64,000 nt of DNA from assembly GCF_024508665.1 (NCBI RefSeq), contig NZ_JANINP010000004.1, positions 186,001 through 250,000 on the forward strand, written 5' to 3'. Positions 1 through 9,995 of this stretch are shown in pieces; within the stretch, counting starts at the first letter, position 1, and every line of letters begins with the position of its first letter. Source of the stretch: Sphingomonas sp. GTDB lineage: Bacteria; Pseudomonadota; Alphaproteobacteria; Sphingomonadales; Sphingomonadaceae. The translations under genes and the position numbers were made by a program. The notes beneath the pieces were generated by a model. The model saw only the letters and a list, made by a program, of their open reading frames with translations. It did not search any database and was not told the DNA's origin.

Positions 1-1330
1 CCGCTTCGAACCCGTGGAGCGCCGCGTTGGCGACCGCAGCGTTGGTGGTGGGTAGGTACCAATTCGGCGCCGCCGACCCGTAAGCGACCGCGCCCTTTCC
101 CTTGACGATCTGCCAGAAGTAATAGGCGCCGATAACGTAATCGATGCGGTTGTCGCCTTTTGATGCCAGACGCAATTCCTGGCTGAACTGGCGCTGGCGA
201 TTGGCCTGTTGCGACTTGGTGACGACAGGCAGGCCCGTGGCGTCGCCATCGTTTTTCGGATCCCAATCCCACCAGCGATAGGCAGTGATCGAGGTCAAGG
301 CGGCGCGGCCGAGGTCCCAGTCGACCTGTCCCGAAGCGCCGTAGCTCTTCATGTTGGCCTGATAAGGACTGTCGGAATCGCCGAGCCGCGCGAACGGCGC
401 GAAGGGCAGCGGCGTGTAACCGGCCCGGCTGGTGCGGTTGAGGAAATTGTTGGCGATCGCCGTGCCGTCGTCATAGGTCCCGAAGAAGCCCGACAGGACC
501 TGAAGCACATGATGCTGCTTCTGATGCGAATAATCGCCGATCAGCTTGATCGACAGGCGGTCGCCCGGCTTGATCAGCAGCTGCCCGCGCAGGCTGAAAT
601 TGTAATAATTGGCCGAATCGCTGCCGTCATGGACGTTGGTCAGGAAACCGTCGCGTTTCGTATCGGCGATGCTCAGCCGGGCAGCGACGACGTCGCCGAT
701 CAGCGCGCCGGAGGCGGAGGCGCGAAACTGGCGATAGCCGTAGTCGCCAAGCGACGCCTCGGCCGACACTTCGGGGTCGAAACTCGGCGCGCGCGTGGTG
801 ATGTTGATCGCGCCCGCGGTGGTATTCTTGCCGAACAGCGTCCCCTGGGGGCCGCGCAGCACCTCGATCTGCTGCAGGTCGACGAGGTCGAATTGCGACT
901 GGCCTACGCGGCCGTAATAGACATTGTCGATATAGATGCCGACGCCGTTCTCCAGACCGTCGTTGGTCAGTGCCACGTTCGAGCCGAGGCCGCGGATGTT
1001 CACGTTGGTGTTGCGCGGGTTGAAGCTGAACACTTGCAGGCTGGGGACGAGCTGCTGGATCTGCGACAGCGAATAACTGCCGGTCGCGGCCAGCGCCTTG
1101 TCGTCAACCACGCTAAGCGCGATCGGCACGTCCTGCGCGCTTTCGGCGCGCCGCCGCGCGGTAACGACGATGTCGCCGCCTTCCGAATTAGCATCGGTAT
1201 CGGCGACCGCATTGGGCACGACGCTGGCCGCGCCTGTCGGCGCCGCCTTATCGTCGGCGTATGCAACCGCCGGAAGAGCGGACGCCATCGCCGTCAGGCT
1301 GAGGGTCGTCAGGAAAAGATACTTGGACAT
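1..1330 (-). CDS. TonB-dependent receptor, N-terminal part (cut by window edge)
   Basis: Outer-membrane active-transport receptor. The ATG at 1330 begins a Sec signal peptide ending near PAVAYA. A linker with the phrase DIVVTARRR follows, which is typical of sphingomonad receptors. Next comes a plug domain containing NVNIRGLG and EVLRGPQGTLFGKN, then the first barrel strands. About 443 residues are present; the rest of the barrel lies beyond base 1, so the gene is partial, not broken. The substrate cannot be read from this part. Sphingomonads carry many such receptors, often for plant-derived or aromatic compounds, but that is family knowledge only. The gene is transcribed away from the DUF805 gene, and the roughly 500-base gap upstream should hold its promoter. 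Confidence 0.93.
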   Translation of the reverse strand, partial: MSKYLFLTTLSLTAMASALPAVAYADDKAAPTGAASVVPNAVADTDANSEGGDIVVTARRRAESAQDVPIALSVVDDKALAATGSYSLSQIQQLVPSLQVFSFNPRNTNVNIRGLGSNVALTNDGLENGVGIYIDNVYYGRVGQSQFDLVDLQQIEVLRGPQGTLFGKNTTAGAINITTRAPSFDPEVSAEASLGDYGYRQFRASASGALIGDVVAARLSIADTKRDGFLTNVHDGSDSANYYNFSLRGQLLIKPGDRLSIKLIGDYSHQKQHHVLQVLSGFFGTYDDGTAIANNFLNRTSRAGYTPLPFAPFARLGDSDSPYQANMKSYGASGQVDWDLGRAALTSITAYRWWDWDPKNDGDATGLPVVTKSQQANRQRQFSQELRLASKGDNRIDYVIGAYYFWQIVKGKGAVAYGSAAPNWYLPTTNAAVANAALHGFEA

Positions 1331-1846
1331 CAGGCAAAAGGGTCCCCTTTGCCGCAGGCAGCCGCCTCCGGCCGCACCCTCTCAGGGCACGGATGTTCGA
1401 TGGAATTCGGGCGTGCGCCACCGGCGGTGCCGGTCGGCGTGATCGTCAGGCGATCAGTAGCAGTCGATCAGTCGATCGAGTGAACGGAGTCATGACATCG
1501 CATCGTTTCATTCCCTTCATTCGGGGACAACGAAGCCGGGCGTCACGCAGCCCTGCATCGCGCTTTAGCCGTTGGTTACGCGGAGCAAGCTGCATCCCAT
1601 CAAAAGCCGCAGGCCTGACGGTGGCGTTCGCCAGAGGGACGGCCATTTCCCTCTCGATCCGTTATTCCCATCATCCTGATAGGATATAAAACGGTCAATG
1701 TAGATGCGCTAATCGGTGCTAAAGCTGGGGTTTGGCGACGGATCGTCCGTAGCTCGACGAACCAAGGCTTTGCCCGCGGGCAAGTGAGGGCTTTCAATTC
1801 GGTGCGCTGGCGTTAGGCTCGGCCCGGATTGCGAGGGGCATTCGCC
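1331..1846. other. Intergenic region between divergent genes
   Basis: About 515 bases without a convincing gene; small open frames here lack ribosome sites and recognisable sequence. Around 1446-1482 the word CGATCAG and its relatives recur several times (possible operator, not identified). At 1673-1685 there is a short palindrome, ATCCT-GAT-AGGAT. Reading leftward, TTGACC (1693-1698) and GATGAT (1670-1675) are 17 bases apart and could be a sigma-70 promoter for the receptor, with a long untranslated leader. All of this is inference from short matches. Confidence 0.3.
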
Positions 1847-2473
1847 ATGAACCTGCTGACCCGGCACCTGACCGGCATCGTCGATTTCCAGGGCAGGGAA
1901 AATCGTCAGCCTTTCTGGCTCTGGATCCTCATCGTCTACATCGTCCAGTTTGTGCTTGTGGCGATCGCGATGATCCCGCTCATGACGTCGTGGTTCGACC
2001 AGATGATGCCGATACTGCAGAGCGATCCGCACCGGTTCGACAGTGATCCACAGGCCATGTTCCGGCTGATGATGCCGATGATGCAGAACATGATCATGAC
2101 GACCCTGGTGGCCGCCGTGCTGTTCTTTGTCCTGACGGCGGCGGCGGTCGTGCGCCGGCTGCACGACAGCGACCGCTCGGGTTGGTGGTCGGCGCCTTAT
2201 TACGCCATGCAGATCGTATCGCCGGTCGTCATGGCGTCGTTCTTTCCGCGCTACCTTACGATGATGGCGTCGATGTCGGCGGTAAAGCCTGGCGGTCCGC
2301 CCGACATGGCCAACCCCGCGTTCCAGCAGGCGATGCAATCGATGTCGATGGTTTCCTTGATCAACCTGCTCAGCTTCGCGATCCTGGTCATGATGATCGT
2401 CTTTCTCGTCTTGCCCGGTACGGTCGGGCCAAACCGGTTCGGCGACGACCCGCTGCAGCCGCCCTTTCACTAA
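1847..2473 (+). CDS. DUF805 family inner-membrane protein
   Basis: A 208-residue membrane protein of unknown function. DUF805 hallmarks are visible: an early [13 protein letters not shown] stretch, [12 protein letters not shown] in the middle and [13 protein letters not shown] near the end. Hydrophobic segments lie at about residues 25-45, 75-97, 115-140 and 170-195. The ATG at 1847 is preferred to the upstream in-frame TTG at 1829, because GAGGGG sits about 8 bases before the ATG and the family normally begins just before the FxGR motif. There is a Met-rich loop between the first two membrane segments ([10 protein letters not shown]). smpB follows 41 bases later on the same strand and may be co-transcribed. 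Confidence 0.85.
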   Translation: MNLLTRHLTGIVDFQGRENRQPFWLWILIVYIVQFVLVAIAMIPLMTSWFDQMMPILQSDPHRFDSDPQAMFRLMMPMMQNMIMTTLVAAVLFFVLTAAAVVRRLHDSDRSGWWSAPYYAMQIVSPVVMASFFPRYLTMMASMSAVKPGGPPDMANPAFQQAMQSMSMVSLINLLSFAILVMMIVFLVLPGTVGPNRFGDDPLQPPFH

Positions 2474-2514
2474 AGCTTCCCTTCGGCCGCTGGCACGCCT
2501 ACATCGCCCGGCCC

Positions 2515-3000
2515 ATGGCCCGTCCCAAACCTGCCACGTTCGACAAGCAGAAGATCGTTGCCGAGAACCGGCGCGCGCGGTTCGACTATGCCATCGAGCA
2601 GACGTTCGAGGCGGGGATCGCGCTGACCGGGACCGAAGTGAAGAGCCTGCGCTCGGGTGAAGGATCGATCGCCGAGAGCTATGCCGAAGTGACCGCGGAC
2701 GGCGGTGTATGGCTGGTCAATTCGAACATCCCAGAATTCAGCCATGGCAACCGCTTCAACCACGAGCCGAAGCGGCCACGCAAATTGCTGCTCAATGCAC
2801 GCGAGATCAATAAGCTGCACGGCGCGGTGGCGCGCGAGGGCATGACGCTGGTGCCGCTCACGGTCTATTTCAACGGCCGTGGCCGCGCCAAGGTCGAGCT
2901 CGCCCTGGCCAAGGGCCGCAAGGCGCACGACAAGCGCGAGCATATCAAGGAGCGGGAGTGGAAGCGGGACGCCGGCCGCATCATGCGGGATCACGGCTGA
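2515..3000 (+). CDS. smpB: SsrA-binding protein SmpB
   Basis: Small RNA-binding protein that delivers tmRNA to stalled ribosomes for trans-translation. It has 161 residues, normal for the family. Recognisable parts are the start [10 protein letters not shown], the core motif [30 protein letters not shown], and the basic tail [20 protein letters not shown], which is unstructured until it binds the ribosomal decoding centre. The ATG at 2515 gives the usual N terminus; an open frame continues upstream but overlaps the DUF805 gene. The tmRNA gene itself is not in this window. Confidence 0.96.
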   Translation: MARPKPATFDKQKIVAENRRARFDYAIEQTFEAGIALTGTEVKSLRSGEGSIAESYAEVTADGGVWLVNSNIPEFSHGNRFNHEPKRPRKLLLNAREINKLHGAVAREGMTLVPLTVYFNGRGRAKVELALAKGRKAHDKREHIKEREWKRDAGRIMRDHG

Positions 3001-3127
3001 CGCCATCGACCCTCGATTGACTAGGCGTGTCAGCCGCTTAGAACACGCGCCATCAATAAGGGGGACATGACGGCTGCGGCTTGCCACGCGAGCGTCCACT
3101 CCTCCATTCGGAAAGGACCCTCCCAAC

Positions 3128-5143
3128 ATGAAACCCTTCGCGTTCGCACTTCTCGCGGCGACGGCGCTCGGTGCCGCGGCGTTCGCCCAGCAGACGGTGG
3201 CCGCGTCGTCGGCCAAGCCGACCTTCGGCACCTTCGGCATGGACGAAGCCGGCATGGACAAAACGGTGGCCCCGGGGGACAGCTTCTACAATTACGCCAA
3301 CGGCACTTGGGCGAAGACCACGCCGATCCCGGCCGACAAGTCGAATTACGGGGCGTTCAACCTGCTCGCGGATTTGTCCGAATCGCGGACCAAGGGCATC
3401 CTGGAAAAGGCGGCGGCGGACCCCAATTCGAAGATCGGCACCGCCTATGCGACCTATCTCGACACCGGAGCGATCGAGGCGAAGGGTCTGACGCCGATCA
3501 AACCGTGGCTCGACCGCATCAAGTCGACCGACAAAAACGGCTATGCGGCATTGCTGGCCGAAGCAGCGATGGGCGGGGTTGGTGGGCCGTTCGGGGCCGG
3601 GGTCGGCCAGGACGACAAGGCGCCCGAGACCTATATTCTCGGCCTGCGCCAGGCTGGACTGGGACTGCCGGACCGCGATTATTACAGCGATCCCAAATTC
3701 GCCGACGCCAAGGCAGGGTATCAGACGCACATCGCCAAGATGCTGACCCTGGCGGGCGAAGCCAATGCCGATGCCCGCGCCAAGGCGATCGTCGATCTGG
3801 AGACGCAGATCGCCGCGGTCAGCTGGTCGCGGATCGACAGCCGCGACGCCAACAAGCGCTACAACAAGATGTCGGTCGCCGACCTCCAGGCCAAGGCGCC
3901 GGGCTTCGACTTCCCGACCTATTTCAAGGGCATTGGGGCGCCGGTCGATACGTTGCTGGTGGCGCAGCCGTCGGCGATCACCGGCATCGTCAAGCTGGTC
4001 GCCGAGGCGCCGATGGCGGTGCTGCAAGACCAGTTGATCGTGCGCAGCCTCGACTCCTATGCCGACGTCCTGCCCAAGGCGTTCGACGAAGAGAATTTCA
4101 ACTTCTACGGCAAGACGCTGTCGGGCACGCCCGAACAGCAGGCGCGCTGGAAGCGCGGAGTTGAATTCACCACCAACGCTCTCGAGGACGACGTTTCGAA
4201 GTTATACGTCCAGCAATATTTCCCCCCGGCAACCAAGGCGGCCGCCGACCAGCTGGTCAAGAACATCATCGCGGCGATGAACGCGCGGATCGACAAGCTC
4301 GACTGGATGTCAGCCGAGACCAAGGTCAAGGCGCACGCCAAGCTGGCGGCGTTCCGGCCCAAGATCGGCTACCCGTCGCAATGGCATGATTATGCGACGC
4401 TCAAGATCGAAAAGGGCGATGCCTTCGGCAACGAGTGGCGAGCCAACGAATGGGGCCGCAAGGATAATATCGCCCATCTCGGCAAGCCGCTGCAGCGCTG
4501 GGAATGGGGCATGACCCCGATGGAAGTGAACGCCTATGCCAATTTCGGCATGGTCGAGATCGTCTTCCCGGCCGCGATTCTGCAGCCGCCCTTCTTCGAT
4601 CCCAATGCCGACGCGGCGGTCAATTATGGCGGGATCGGCGCGGTGATCGGCCATGAAATGAGCCATCATTTCGACGATCAAGGCGCCAAGTACGACAAGA
4701 GTGGCCAGCTCACCGACTGGTGGACGCCAGCCGACGTTGCGGCGTTCAAGACGCGCACCGACGCGCTGGTCGCGCAATATGACAAATACGAGCCGCTGCC
4801 GGGCCAGCATGTCCAAGGCAAATTGACCCTGGGCGAGAATGTCGCCGACCTCGCCGGACTGACCGTCGCGCACGACGCCTATATCAAGTCGCTCGGCGGC
4901 AAGGCCCCGCCGGTGGTCGCGGGATACACGGCCGATCAGCGTTTCTATCTCGGCTGGGCACAGGTATGGCGCCGCAGCTATCGCGAGCCCGAATTGCTCA
5001 AGCGGCTGCGCACCGATCCGCACGCACCGTCGGAAGCGCGCGCCAGCATCGTTCGCAACATGGACCCGTGGTACGCCGCGTTCAAAGTCCAGTCTGGGCA
5101 AAAACTGTATCTCGCACCGGCCGATCGCGTACGCATCTGGTAA
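3128..5143 (+). CDS. M13 family zinc metallopeptidase (neprilysin/PepO-like)
   Basis: A secreted oligopeptidase of 671 residues, the usual length for bacterial M13 enzymes. A signal peptide ends near residue 20 (LGAAAFAQ). The zinc site is HEMSH, with His509, Glu510 and His513; the third ligand is in ENVAD (Glu570), with Asp574 behind it. The substrate-binding NAYAN motif (VNAYANFGMVEIVFPAAIL) and the C-terminal W-end (DRVRIW) are present. It probably degrades peptides in the periplasm or outside the cell. AAAGGA lies upstream of the ATG at 3128. It stands alone, with about 130-150 bases on either side. Confidence 0.95.
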   Translation: MKPFAFALLAATALGAAAFAQQTVAASSAKPTFGTFGMDEAGMDKTVAPGDSFYNYANGTWAKTTPIPADKSNYGAFNLLADLSESRTKGILEKAAADPNSKIGTAYATYLDTGAIEAKGLTPIKPWLDRIKSTDKNGYAALLAEAAMGGVGGPFGAGVGQDDKAPETYILGLRQAGLGLPDRDYYSDPKFADAKAGYQTHIAKMLTLAGEANADARAKAIVDLETQIAAVSWSRIDSRDANKRYNKMSVADLQAKAPGFDFPTYFKGIGAPVDTLLVAQPSAITGIVKLVAEAPMAVLQDQLIVRSLDSYADVLPKAFDEENFNFYGKTLSGTPEQQARWKRGVEFTTNALEDDVSKLYVQQYFPPATKAAADQLVKNIIAAMNARIDKLDWMSAETKVKAHAKLAAFRPKIGYPSQWHDYATLKIEKGDAFGNEWRANEWGRKDNIAHLGKPLQRWEWGMTPMEVNAYANFGMVEIVFPAAILQPPFFDPNADAAVNYGGIGAVIGHEMSHHFDDQGAKYDKSGQLTDWWTPADVAAFKTRTDALVAQYDKYEPLPGQHVQGKLTLGENVADLAGLTVAHDAYIKSLGGKAPPVVAGYTADQRFYLGWAQVWRRSYREPELLKRLRTDPHAPSEARASIVRNMDPWYAAFKVQSGQKLYLAPADRVRIW

Positions 5144-5168
5144 GGTTTGAAGGTAGCCGACTGAAGGC

Positions 5169-5194
5169 GCCGTCGGTGGACATCCACCGGCGGC
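5169..5194 (+). terminator. Possible intrinsic terminator after the M13 peptidase
   Basis: An 11-pair stem (one G-T pair) with loop ACAT: GCCGTCGGTGG / CCACCGGCGGC. It lies 26 bases after the stop codon. Only a poor T-run follows (GTTCGTTC), so termination is uncertain. Confidence 0.4.
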
Positions 5195-5293
5195 GTTCGT
5201 TCATCAGCGGCGGTTCATCGTTAGGAGTACAACGATACTTTTTGGCGCGGTTCGGCGCTTTCAACCCGCGAAACCTTGTTGTAGGCAAAATTC

Positions 5294-5872
5294 ATGGCTC
5301 ATCGGCGTACCACCTTCATCCTCCTTGCTTGCGCAGCGACCTTGCTCGGCGCGCGCGTCTCGGCGTTTCAGTCGGGCGGGAACGAAACGCTGAGTGTCGA
5401 CGCCGACCATATCGAGATCCAGGACAAGACTCAGCGCGCCTTGTTCCAGGGCAAGGTCCGCGCGCGCCAAGGGACGATGACGGTGACGTCCGACCGCGCC
5501 GAAGTGCTCTATTCGTCGAGCATCGTCGATTCGGGCGGCGCTCCGCCCGAAATCTCGCAGATCCGGGCCTCGGGCAATGTCGTCGTGACGCGTCCCGATG
5601 AGAACGCTTCGGGCGCGTACGCCATCTACGACCTCAACAAGCGCACGATCACGATGATCGGCAATGTCGTGCTCCATCGCGGTGCCAATGTCGTGCGCGG
5701 AGGGCGGTTGCTCATCAACCTCAACAACAACGCCGCGTCGCTCGATTCCGGTGGCAAGGTCGGCACCAGCAAATCGGGCGGCCGTGTCACAGGCGTCTTC
5801 TCGGTTCCCAAGCGCAATACCGACGCGCCTGCGACGCCGGCGACCACCCCGACCACTCCCGATAAGAAATAA
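5294..5872 (+). CDS. LptA/OstA-like periplasmic protein
   Basis: Predicted periplasmic bridge protein of the LptA (OstA-N) fold, 192 residues. A signal peptide covers about residues 1-25. Beta-rich repeats follow: LSVDADHIEIQDK, ALFQGKVRARQGTMTVTSDRAEV, IRASGNVVVTRPDENASG, and a second round at ITMIGNVVLHRG. These match the alternating strands of LptA. The tail is low-complexity Thr/Pro/Ala. In most Gram-negatives lptA sits beside lptC and lptB; here the neighbours are an M13 peptidase and cckA, so it may be a paralogue. In an LPS-less sphingomonad the cargo could be another outer-leaflet lipid, but that is inference. Confidence 0.8.
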   Translation: MAHRRTTFILLACAATLLGARVSAFQSGGNETLSVDADHIEIQDKTQRALFQGKVRARQGTMTVTSDRAEVLYSSSIVDSGGAPPEISQIRASGNVVVTRPDENASGAYAIYDLNKRTITMIGNVVLHRGANVVRGGRLLINLNNNAASLDSGGKVGTSKSGGRVTGVFSVPKRNTDAPATPATTPTTPDKK

Positions 5873-5961
5873 TATCGGTTGATGCGGCGGAGAGGCGCCG
5901 GCGCAGGTCGGGTATTTCCGACGATGCTTGACCTGCCTCGCGACCGCGCCACAAGGGGCTG

Positions 5962-8364
5962 ATGGCTTCCCGACCCCTTCCGAACGATGCCCGCGCACCC
6001 GGCCAGCGCCAGGCGCTGATCGTCGCGACAGCGTGCGGCGTGGGGGCGGCGCTGATCGTGCTGATGGTCCTCCACAATTTCGCCATCGCCGGAGGATTCG
6101 CCGCCGCCATGCTATTGCTGGTCGGCGCGGTCGTCACTTGGTCGCGGTTCGCGCCGGCGGCATCAGAGGTGGCCGGCGAAACCGACTGGAGCGTGGCACG
6201 CGCGCTGGCCGCGGCAAGCGACGATGCGATCGCGGTGACCGACCGGGCGGGACGGCTGATCTGCGCCAATGAGCGCTATCGCGCCCGCTTTGGCGGCTAT
6301 CCCACGCCGCCCGGCCTGCCGCTCGATGACAATGGTGCGGGCGAATTGGCGGCGGCGGGACGCATCGCCTGGCGCGACGGGTCGGCCGAACTCGACCGCG
6401 TCACGACGCGCGGCGCGCCGCTCGCGGTCGCGATCGAGCGCGCCGGCGAGAGCGAGGACATGTTGGTCTGGCGCTTCCACGAAGCACAGGGGCTCGATCT
6501 CGCCACCAACGTTCAGTCGATCATTGCCGGGCCGACCGGCGACCGGCTGGCGGCAGCCGGTATCATGGCCGCGCTGATCGCACCCGACGGCCGCCTGCTC
6601 GCCGCCAATCGCGTGCTGCGCGAACGGTCGATGGGGCATGAGGAAAGCGTCGTTGTCGGCCGCGATTTCGCGCGTTTCCTGATCGCCGACGACAAGGGTC
6701 AGGTGCGGTTCGAGCGGGAGGGCCCGCGCGGCACGCCGCTCCGCATCCTGCAGATTCCTTTCCTGGACGGCGAGGACGCACCGATCCTGGTCGTCCTGCT
6801 CGATGAGGAAGAACATGGGCAACCCGCGATCGGCGGATCGGCCGCGGCGCATGTCAAAAGCCTGATCTCGCTGCTCCCGGTCGGGCTCGCCCTGGTCGAT
6901 CGCGATGGGCGCTTCGTTCAGATGAACGACCCGTTCGTCCGCGCAGCACAGGTCGATCAGGCGCAACCACCGCTTTATCCGGGCGATCTGGTGGTGCGCG
7001 AGGACAAGGCCGCGGTTGCCGACGCGATCCGCCGCTTCGCCAATGGCGCGACCCATTCGATGGACATGGCGATCCGGCTGAAGGACCATCCCGACGAACC
7101 GGTCGCTTTGACGATCGCCGGCGCGCGGGGATTGGGCGATGCCGCGGTGCTGCTGAGTCTCAAGGACAATGGCGAGGAGACTCGCCTCAAGCGCGAAGTC
7201 GCCCAAGCGACCAAGATGCAGGCGGTCGGCCAACTCGCCGGTGGCGTCGCCCACGATTTCAACAATATCCTGACCGCGATCATAGGCCATTGCGACCTGA
7301 TGCTGATGCGCCATTCGCCCGGCGACAGCGATTATGACGACATCCAGCAGATCAAGGCGAACTCGAACCGCGCAGCTAGCCTGACGCGGCAATTGCTCGC
7401 CTTTTCACGCCAGCAGACGTTGCGGCCGCAGATCCTGCAATTGCCCGATGTGATCTCGGAAGTATCGCAATTGCTCAAGCGCCTGATGGGCGAAACCGTG
7501 AAGCTCGAGGTACGGCACGGCCGCAACCTGGGAGCGGTGCGCGCCGACCCCGGCCAGCTCGAACAGGTCGTGGTCAATCTGGCGGTCAATGCCCGCGACG
7601 CGATGCTGGCCAAGGACCCCAATGGCGGCGGAACGCTGACGATCACGTCGCGCGCGGTCAGCGCGGCGGAAGTCCGCAAGATGGGATCGGACATCCTGCC
7701 CGTCGCCGATTATTCGGCGCTCGAAATCAGCGATACCGGCACCGGCATTCCGCCCGAGATCCTCGGCAAGATTTTCGAGCCGTTCTTTACCACCAAGGAA
7801 GTCGGCAAGGGAACGGGGCTCGGCCTGTCGACCGTTTACGGCATCGTCAAGCAATCGGGCGGCTATATCTTCGCCGATTCCAAACCGGGACAGGGCTCGA
7901 CCTTCTCGATCTATTTCCCCGTCCATACCGCGGAGGCGCCAAAGATGGCCAAAGTCTCCGCAAAGGAAAAGCCGGCCGATCTGTGGGGAACCGGCCTGAT
8001 CCTGCTGGTCGAGGATGAGGATATGGTCCGCGCGGTTGCCGAGCGCGCGCTGACGCGCCAGGGCTATAAGGTGCTGACCGCCGAGAATGGCGAAGCGGCG
8101 CTCGAATTGCTGGCGCAGGGCGAAAAGCCGGATCTGCTGATTTCGGACGTCGTGATGCCGTCGATGGATGGCCCGACCATGGTGCGCCACGCTCGTGAGC
8201 GTTATCCAGATCTGCCGATCCTGTTCATGTCGGGCTATGCCGAGGAGCAGCTCAGGAAGTCGATCGACCTCGACAATGTCGCTTTCCTGCCCAAGCCGTT
8301 TTCGGTGCAGCAACTGGCGGAAGCCGCGCGCGACTTGCTGACCTCCGCCGTGGTCGAACGATGA
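5962..8364 (+). CDS. cckA: Cell-cycle hybrid histidine kinase CckA
   Basis: 800-residue hybrid kinase. Two membrane helices (about 18-60) are followed by PAS-like sensor regions (about 75-200 and 290-390), a HisKA dimerisation helix with phospho-acceptor His431 ([20 protein letters not shown]), an HATPase domain ([35 protein letters not shown]) and a C-terminal receiver with Asp729 ([13 protein letters not shown]). The stretch around His431 through [18 protein letters not shown] is highly characteristic of alphaproteobacterial CckA. In that class CckA feeds phosphate through ChpT to CtrA and CpdR; neither partner gene is here. The downstream deacetylase gene overlaps its stop codon. Confidence 0.9.
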   Translation: MASRPLPNDARAPGQRQALIVATACGVGAALIVLMVLHNFAIAGGFAAAMLLLVGAVVTWSRFAPAASEVAGETDWSVARALAAASDDAIAVTDRAGRLICANERYRARFGGYPTPPGLPLDDNGAGELAAAGRIAWRDGSAELDRVTTRGAPLAVAIERAGESEDMLVWRFHEAQGLDLATNVQSIIAGPTGDRLAAAGIMAALIAPDGRLLAANRVLRERSMGHEESVVVGRDFARFLIADDKGQVRFEREGPRGTPLRILQIPFLDGEDAPILVVLLDEEEHGQPAIGGSAAAHVKSLISLLPVGLALVDRDGRFVQMNDPFVRAAQVDQAQPPLYPGDLVVREDKAAVADAIRRFANGATHSMDMAIRLKDHPDEPVALTIAGARGLGDAAVLLSLKDNGEETRLKREVAQATKMQAVGQLAGGVAHDFNNILTAIIGHCDLMLMRHSPGDSDYDDIQQIKANSNRAASLTRQLLAFSRQQTLRPQILQLPDVISEVSQLLKRLMGETVKLEVRHGRNLGAVRADPGQLEQVVVNLAVNARDAMLAKDPNGGGTLTITSRAVSAAEVRKMGSDILPVADYSALEISDTGTGIPPEILGKIFEPFFTTKEVGKGTGLGLSTVYGIVKQSGGYIFADSKPGQGSTFSIYFPVHTAEAPKMAKVSAKEKPADLWGTGLILLVEDEDMVRAVAERALTRQGYKVLTAENGEAALELLAQGEKPDLLISDVVMPSMDGPTMVRHARERYPDLPILFMSGYAEEQLRKSIDLDNVAFLPKPFSVQQLAEAARDLLTSAVVER

Positions 8365-9098
8365 CCCGACGAGGCGTGACCGTCTCCACCGCAGTGGGGA
8401 TCGTCATTCTCGTCTTCGCCCTCGGGCTTTTCCGGATCAGCCGGGCCTTGTGCTTTCAACTGATCGGCACGCCGATTTGCCACGTCGACACGCGCGAGAA
8501 GCTGGTCGCGTTGACTTTCGACGACGGCCCCACGCCGGACGGGGTGAGCTATATTCTGAGCACGCTCAAACCCTATGATGCGCATGCCACTTTCTTTCTG
8601 ATCGGCCAGGAGATGGTGAGACATCCGGGCGAGGTCCGGCGGCTGCTGGCGGCCGGACAGGAAGTGGGCAACCACAGCTACAGTCACAAACGCATGTGGG
8701 GATTGTTCCCCGGAGACTATGTCGAAGAAATCCGCAGGACTGACGGGCTGTTGCGCGACGAAGGGGCTCGGCCGGACCTTTTTCGTCCGCCTTTCGGCAA
8801 GAAGCTTACCGGGCTGCCGATCGCTGTCGAGCAGACGGGATATCGCATGGTCACCTGGGACGTCACCGATCCCGAGGACGCGCACGACTCCCGCCGCTAC
8901 GCCGATCGCGTGCTCGATAAGGTCAAGCCCGGTTCGATCATCCTGATACACGCGATGTACCGATCGCGCGGGGTTGCGCGAGGTGCGCTGCCGCTGATCC
9001 TGGCCGGACTACGCGATCGCGGCTATCGCGCGGTTTCGGTGAGTGAATTGCTCCATCATCGCGCGCCGGGCATGGCGTCCGGCAGTGTCGGAGGCTAA
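8361..9098 (+). CDS. Polysaccharide deacetylase family protein (NodB homology)
   Basis: 245-residue carbohydrate esterase family 4 enzyme with an N-terminal membrane anchor or signal (residues about 8-30). NodB motifs in order: LTFDDGPTPDG (catalytic base and metal Asp), HSYSHKRMWG (metal His pair), FRPPFGKK, TWDVTDPEDA and LIHAM near the end. It probably removes N-acetyl groups from an envelope or secreted polysaccharide; the substrate is unknown. Its ATG at 8361 overlaps the cckA stop codon (ATGA), so translation is probably coupled to the kinase gene. Such a pairing does not prove a functional link. Confidence 0.88.
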   Translation: MTRRGVTVSTAVGIVILVFALGLFRISRALCFQLIGTPICHVDTREKLVALTFDDGPTPDGVSYILSTLKPYDAHATFFLIGQEMVRHPGEVRRLLAAGQEVGNHSYSHKRMWGLFPGDYVEEIRRTDGLLRDEGARPDLFRPPFGKKLTGLPIAVEQTGYRMVTWDVTDPEDAHDSRRYADRVLDKVKPGSIILIHAMYRSRGVARGALPLILAGLRDRGYRAVSVSELLHHRAPGMASGSVGG

Positions 9099-9106
9099 GG
9101 CAAGTC

Positions 9107-9451
9107 ATGGCATCGCTGCAACGCATCCTGATCGTCGAGGACGAACCCCTGATTGCCATGATGCTCGAGGATTTCCTCGAGGCGTTGAACAAGACCCACG
9201 TCGCGACGTGCGACAGCGTGATGGCCGCGCTTGCGGTGATCGACGCCGAACATCCCGATGCGGCCATTCTAGACGTCAATCTGTCGGGCGGCGAGAAGAG
9301 CTGGCCGGTTGCCGATGCATTGGCGGCGCGCAGCATTCCCTTCATTCTGTCGACCGGTGGTGGCGAAGACACGCCGGCCCATGCCGACCGCCCGCGGCTG
9401 GTGAAACCCTATACGATGGAAAACGTCGCCAAGGCGCTCGCCGAGCTCTAA
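9107..9451 (+). CDS. Single-domain response regulator
   Basis: 114-residue stand-alone receiver domain. The acidic pocket is Glu11-Asp12 (ILIVEDEP) and the phospho-acceptor is Asp56 in AAILDVNLSGGE. The switch Ser/Thr lies in FILSTGGG and the conserved Lys in LVKPYTM. The phrase DVNLSGGEKSWPVADAL resembles receivers that work with HWE/HisKA-2 kinases in alphaproteobacteria. No output domain is present, so it would act as a phosphate sink or allosteric partner. It lies 8 bases after the deacetylase gene and is probably in the same transcript as cckA; whether CckA phosphorylates it is unknown. Confidence 0.88.
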   Translation: MASLQRILIVEDEPLIAMMLEDFLEALNKTHVATCDSVMAALAVIDAEHPDAAILDVNLSGGEKSWPVADALAARSIPFILSTGGGEDTPAHADRPRLVKPYTMENVAKALAEL

Positions 9452-9479
9452 GCCTAGTCGCGCACTCGATTTTCGTCGA

Positions 9480-9995
9480 TCAAGCGATCCGGTCGGGCAC
9501 TTCCGCCGCATCGGCATCGAGCGAGGCTTGCGGGGCGACCGCTTCCCAGGGGAAGACGAACCAGTCCTTGCGCTCGTCGCGGTCGATCACTTCGGCGCGA
9601 TAGTCGACCTGTTCGCGCGACCGTTTGTTGTCGAGCAGGGTAGCGAACCGGACATGGTCGCGCGCCGCGCCCGCCGTGGCCAATGCGGCGCGCAGCTTGC
9701 CTATCGTCGCACCCGAATCGTTGATGTCGTCGACGAACAGCAGTCGTTCCCCGTCGCGCGTGCGTGCCGCCAATTTGATCAGCGGCGCGTCGGAGAAATC
9801 CTCGACGCGCGAAGAATGGTCGACCGACAGCATCGGCAGGCCGGTCGCGTGACTGAGATAGACCGCCGGGGCCAGCCCGCCGCGACCGATCCCGATGATG
9901 AAGCTGGGGAGCCATCCGCTCTCGGCGATTTCGGCGGCAAGCAATTTCACTTGCGCCTCGAACGTTTCGTGCGGGATCGGGGTGAAGATCGGCAT
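9480..9995 (-). CDS. Phosphoribosyltransferase family protein (purine salvage type)
   Basis: 171-residue type I phosphoribosyltransferase. The PRPP-binding loop is LLFVDDINDSGATIG; FIIGIGRGGLAPAVYLSH forms the pyrophosphate-binding loop. The size and the hood region resemble xanthine-guanine or hypoxanthine phosphoribosyltransferases more than pyrimidine enzymes. Its ATG overlaps the stop codon of the adenine deaminase gene (TGATG), so the two are probably translationally coupled. A pathway adenine to hypoxanthine to IMP would follow if hypoxanthine is accepted; that base preference is inferred from context. Confidence 0.85.
   Translation of the reverse strand: MPIFTPIPHETFEAQVKLLAAEIAESGWLPSFIIGIGRGGLAPAVYLSHATGLPMLSVDHSSRVEDFSDAPLIKLAARTRDGERLLFVDDINDSGATIGKLRAALATAGAARDHVRFATLLDNKRSREQVDYRAEVIDRDERKDWFVFPWEAVAPQASLDADAAEVPDRIA

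Noticed and set aside
209-1483. Rightward open frame of 424 residues at the window start
   Set aside because: It is antisense to the TonB-dependent receptor, whose plug motifs are clear.
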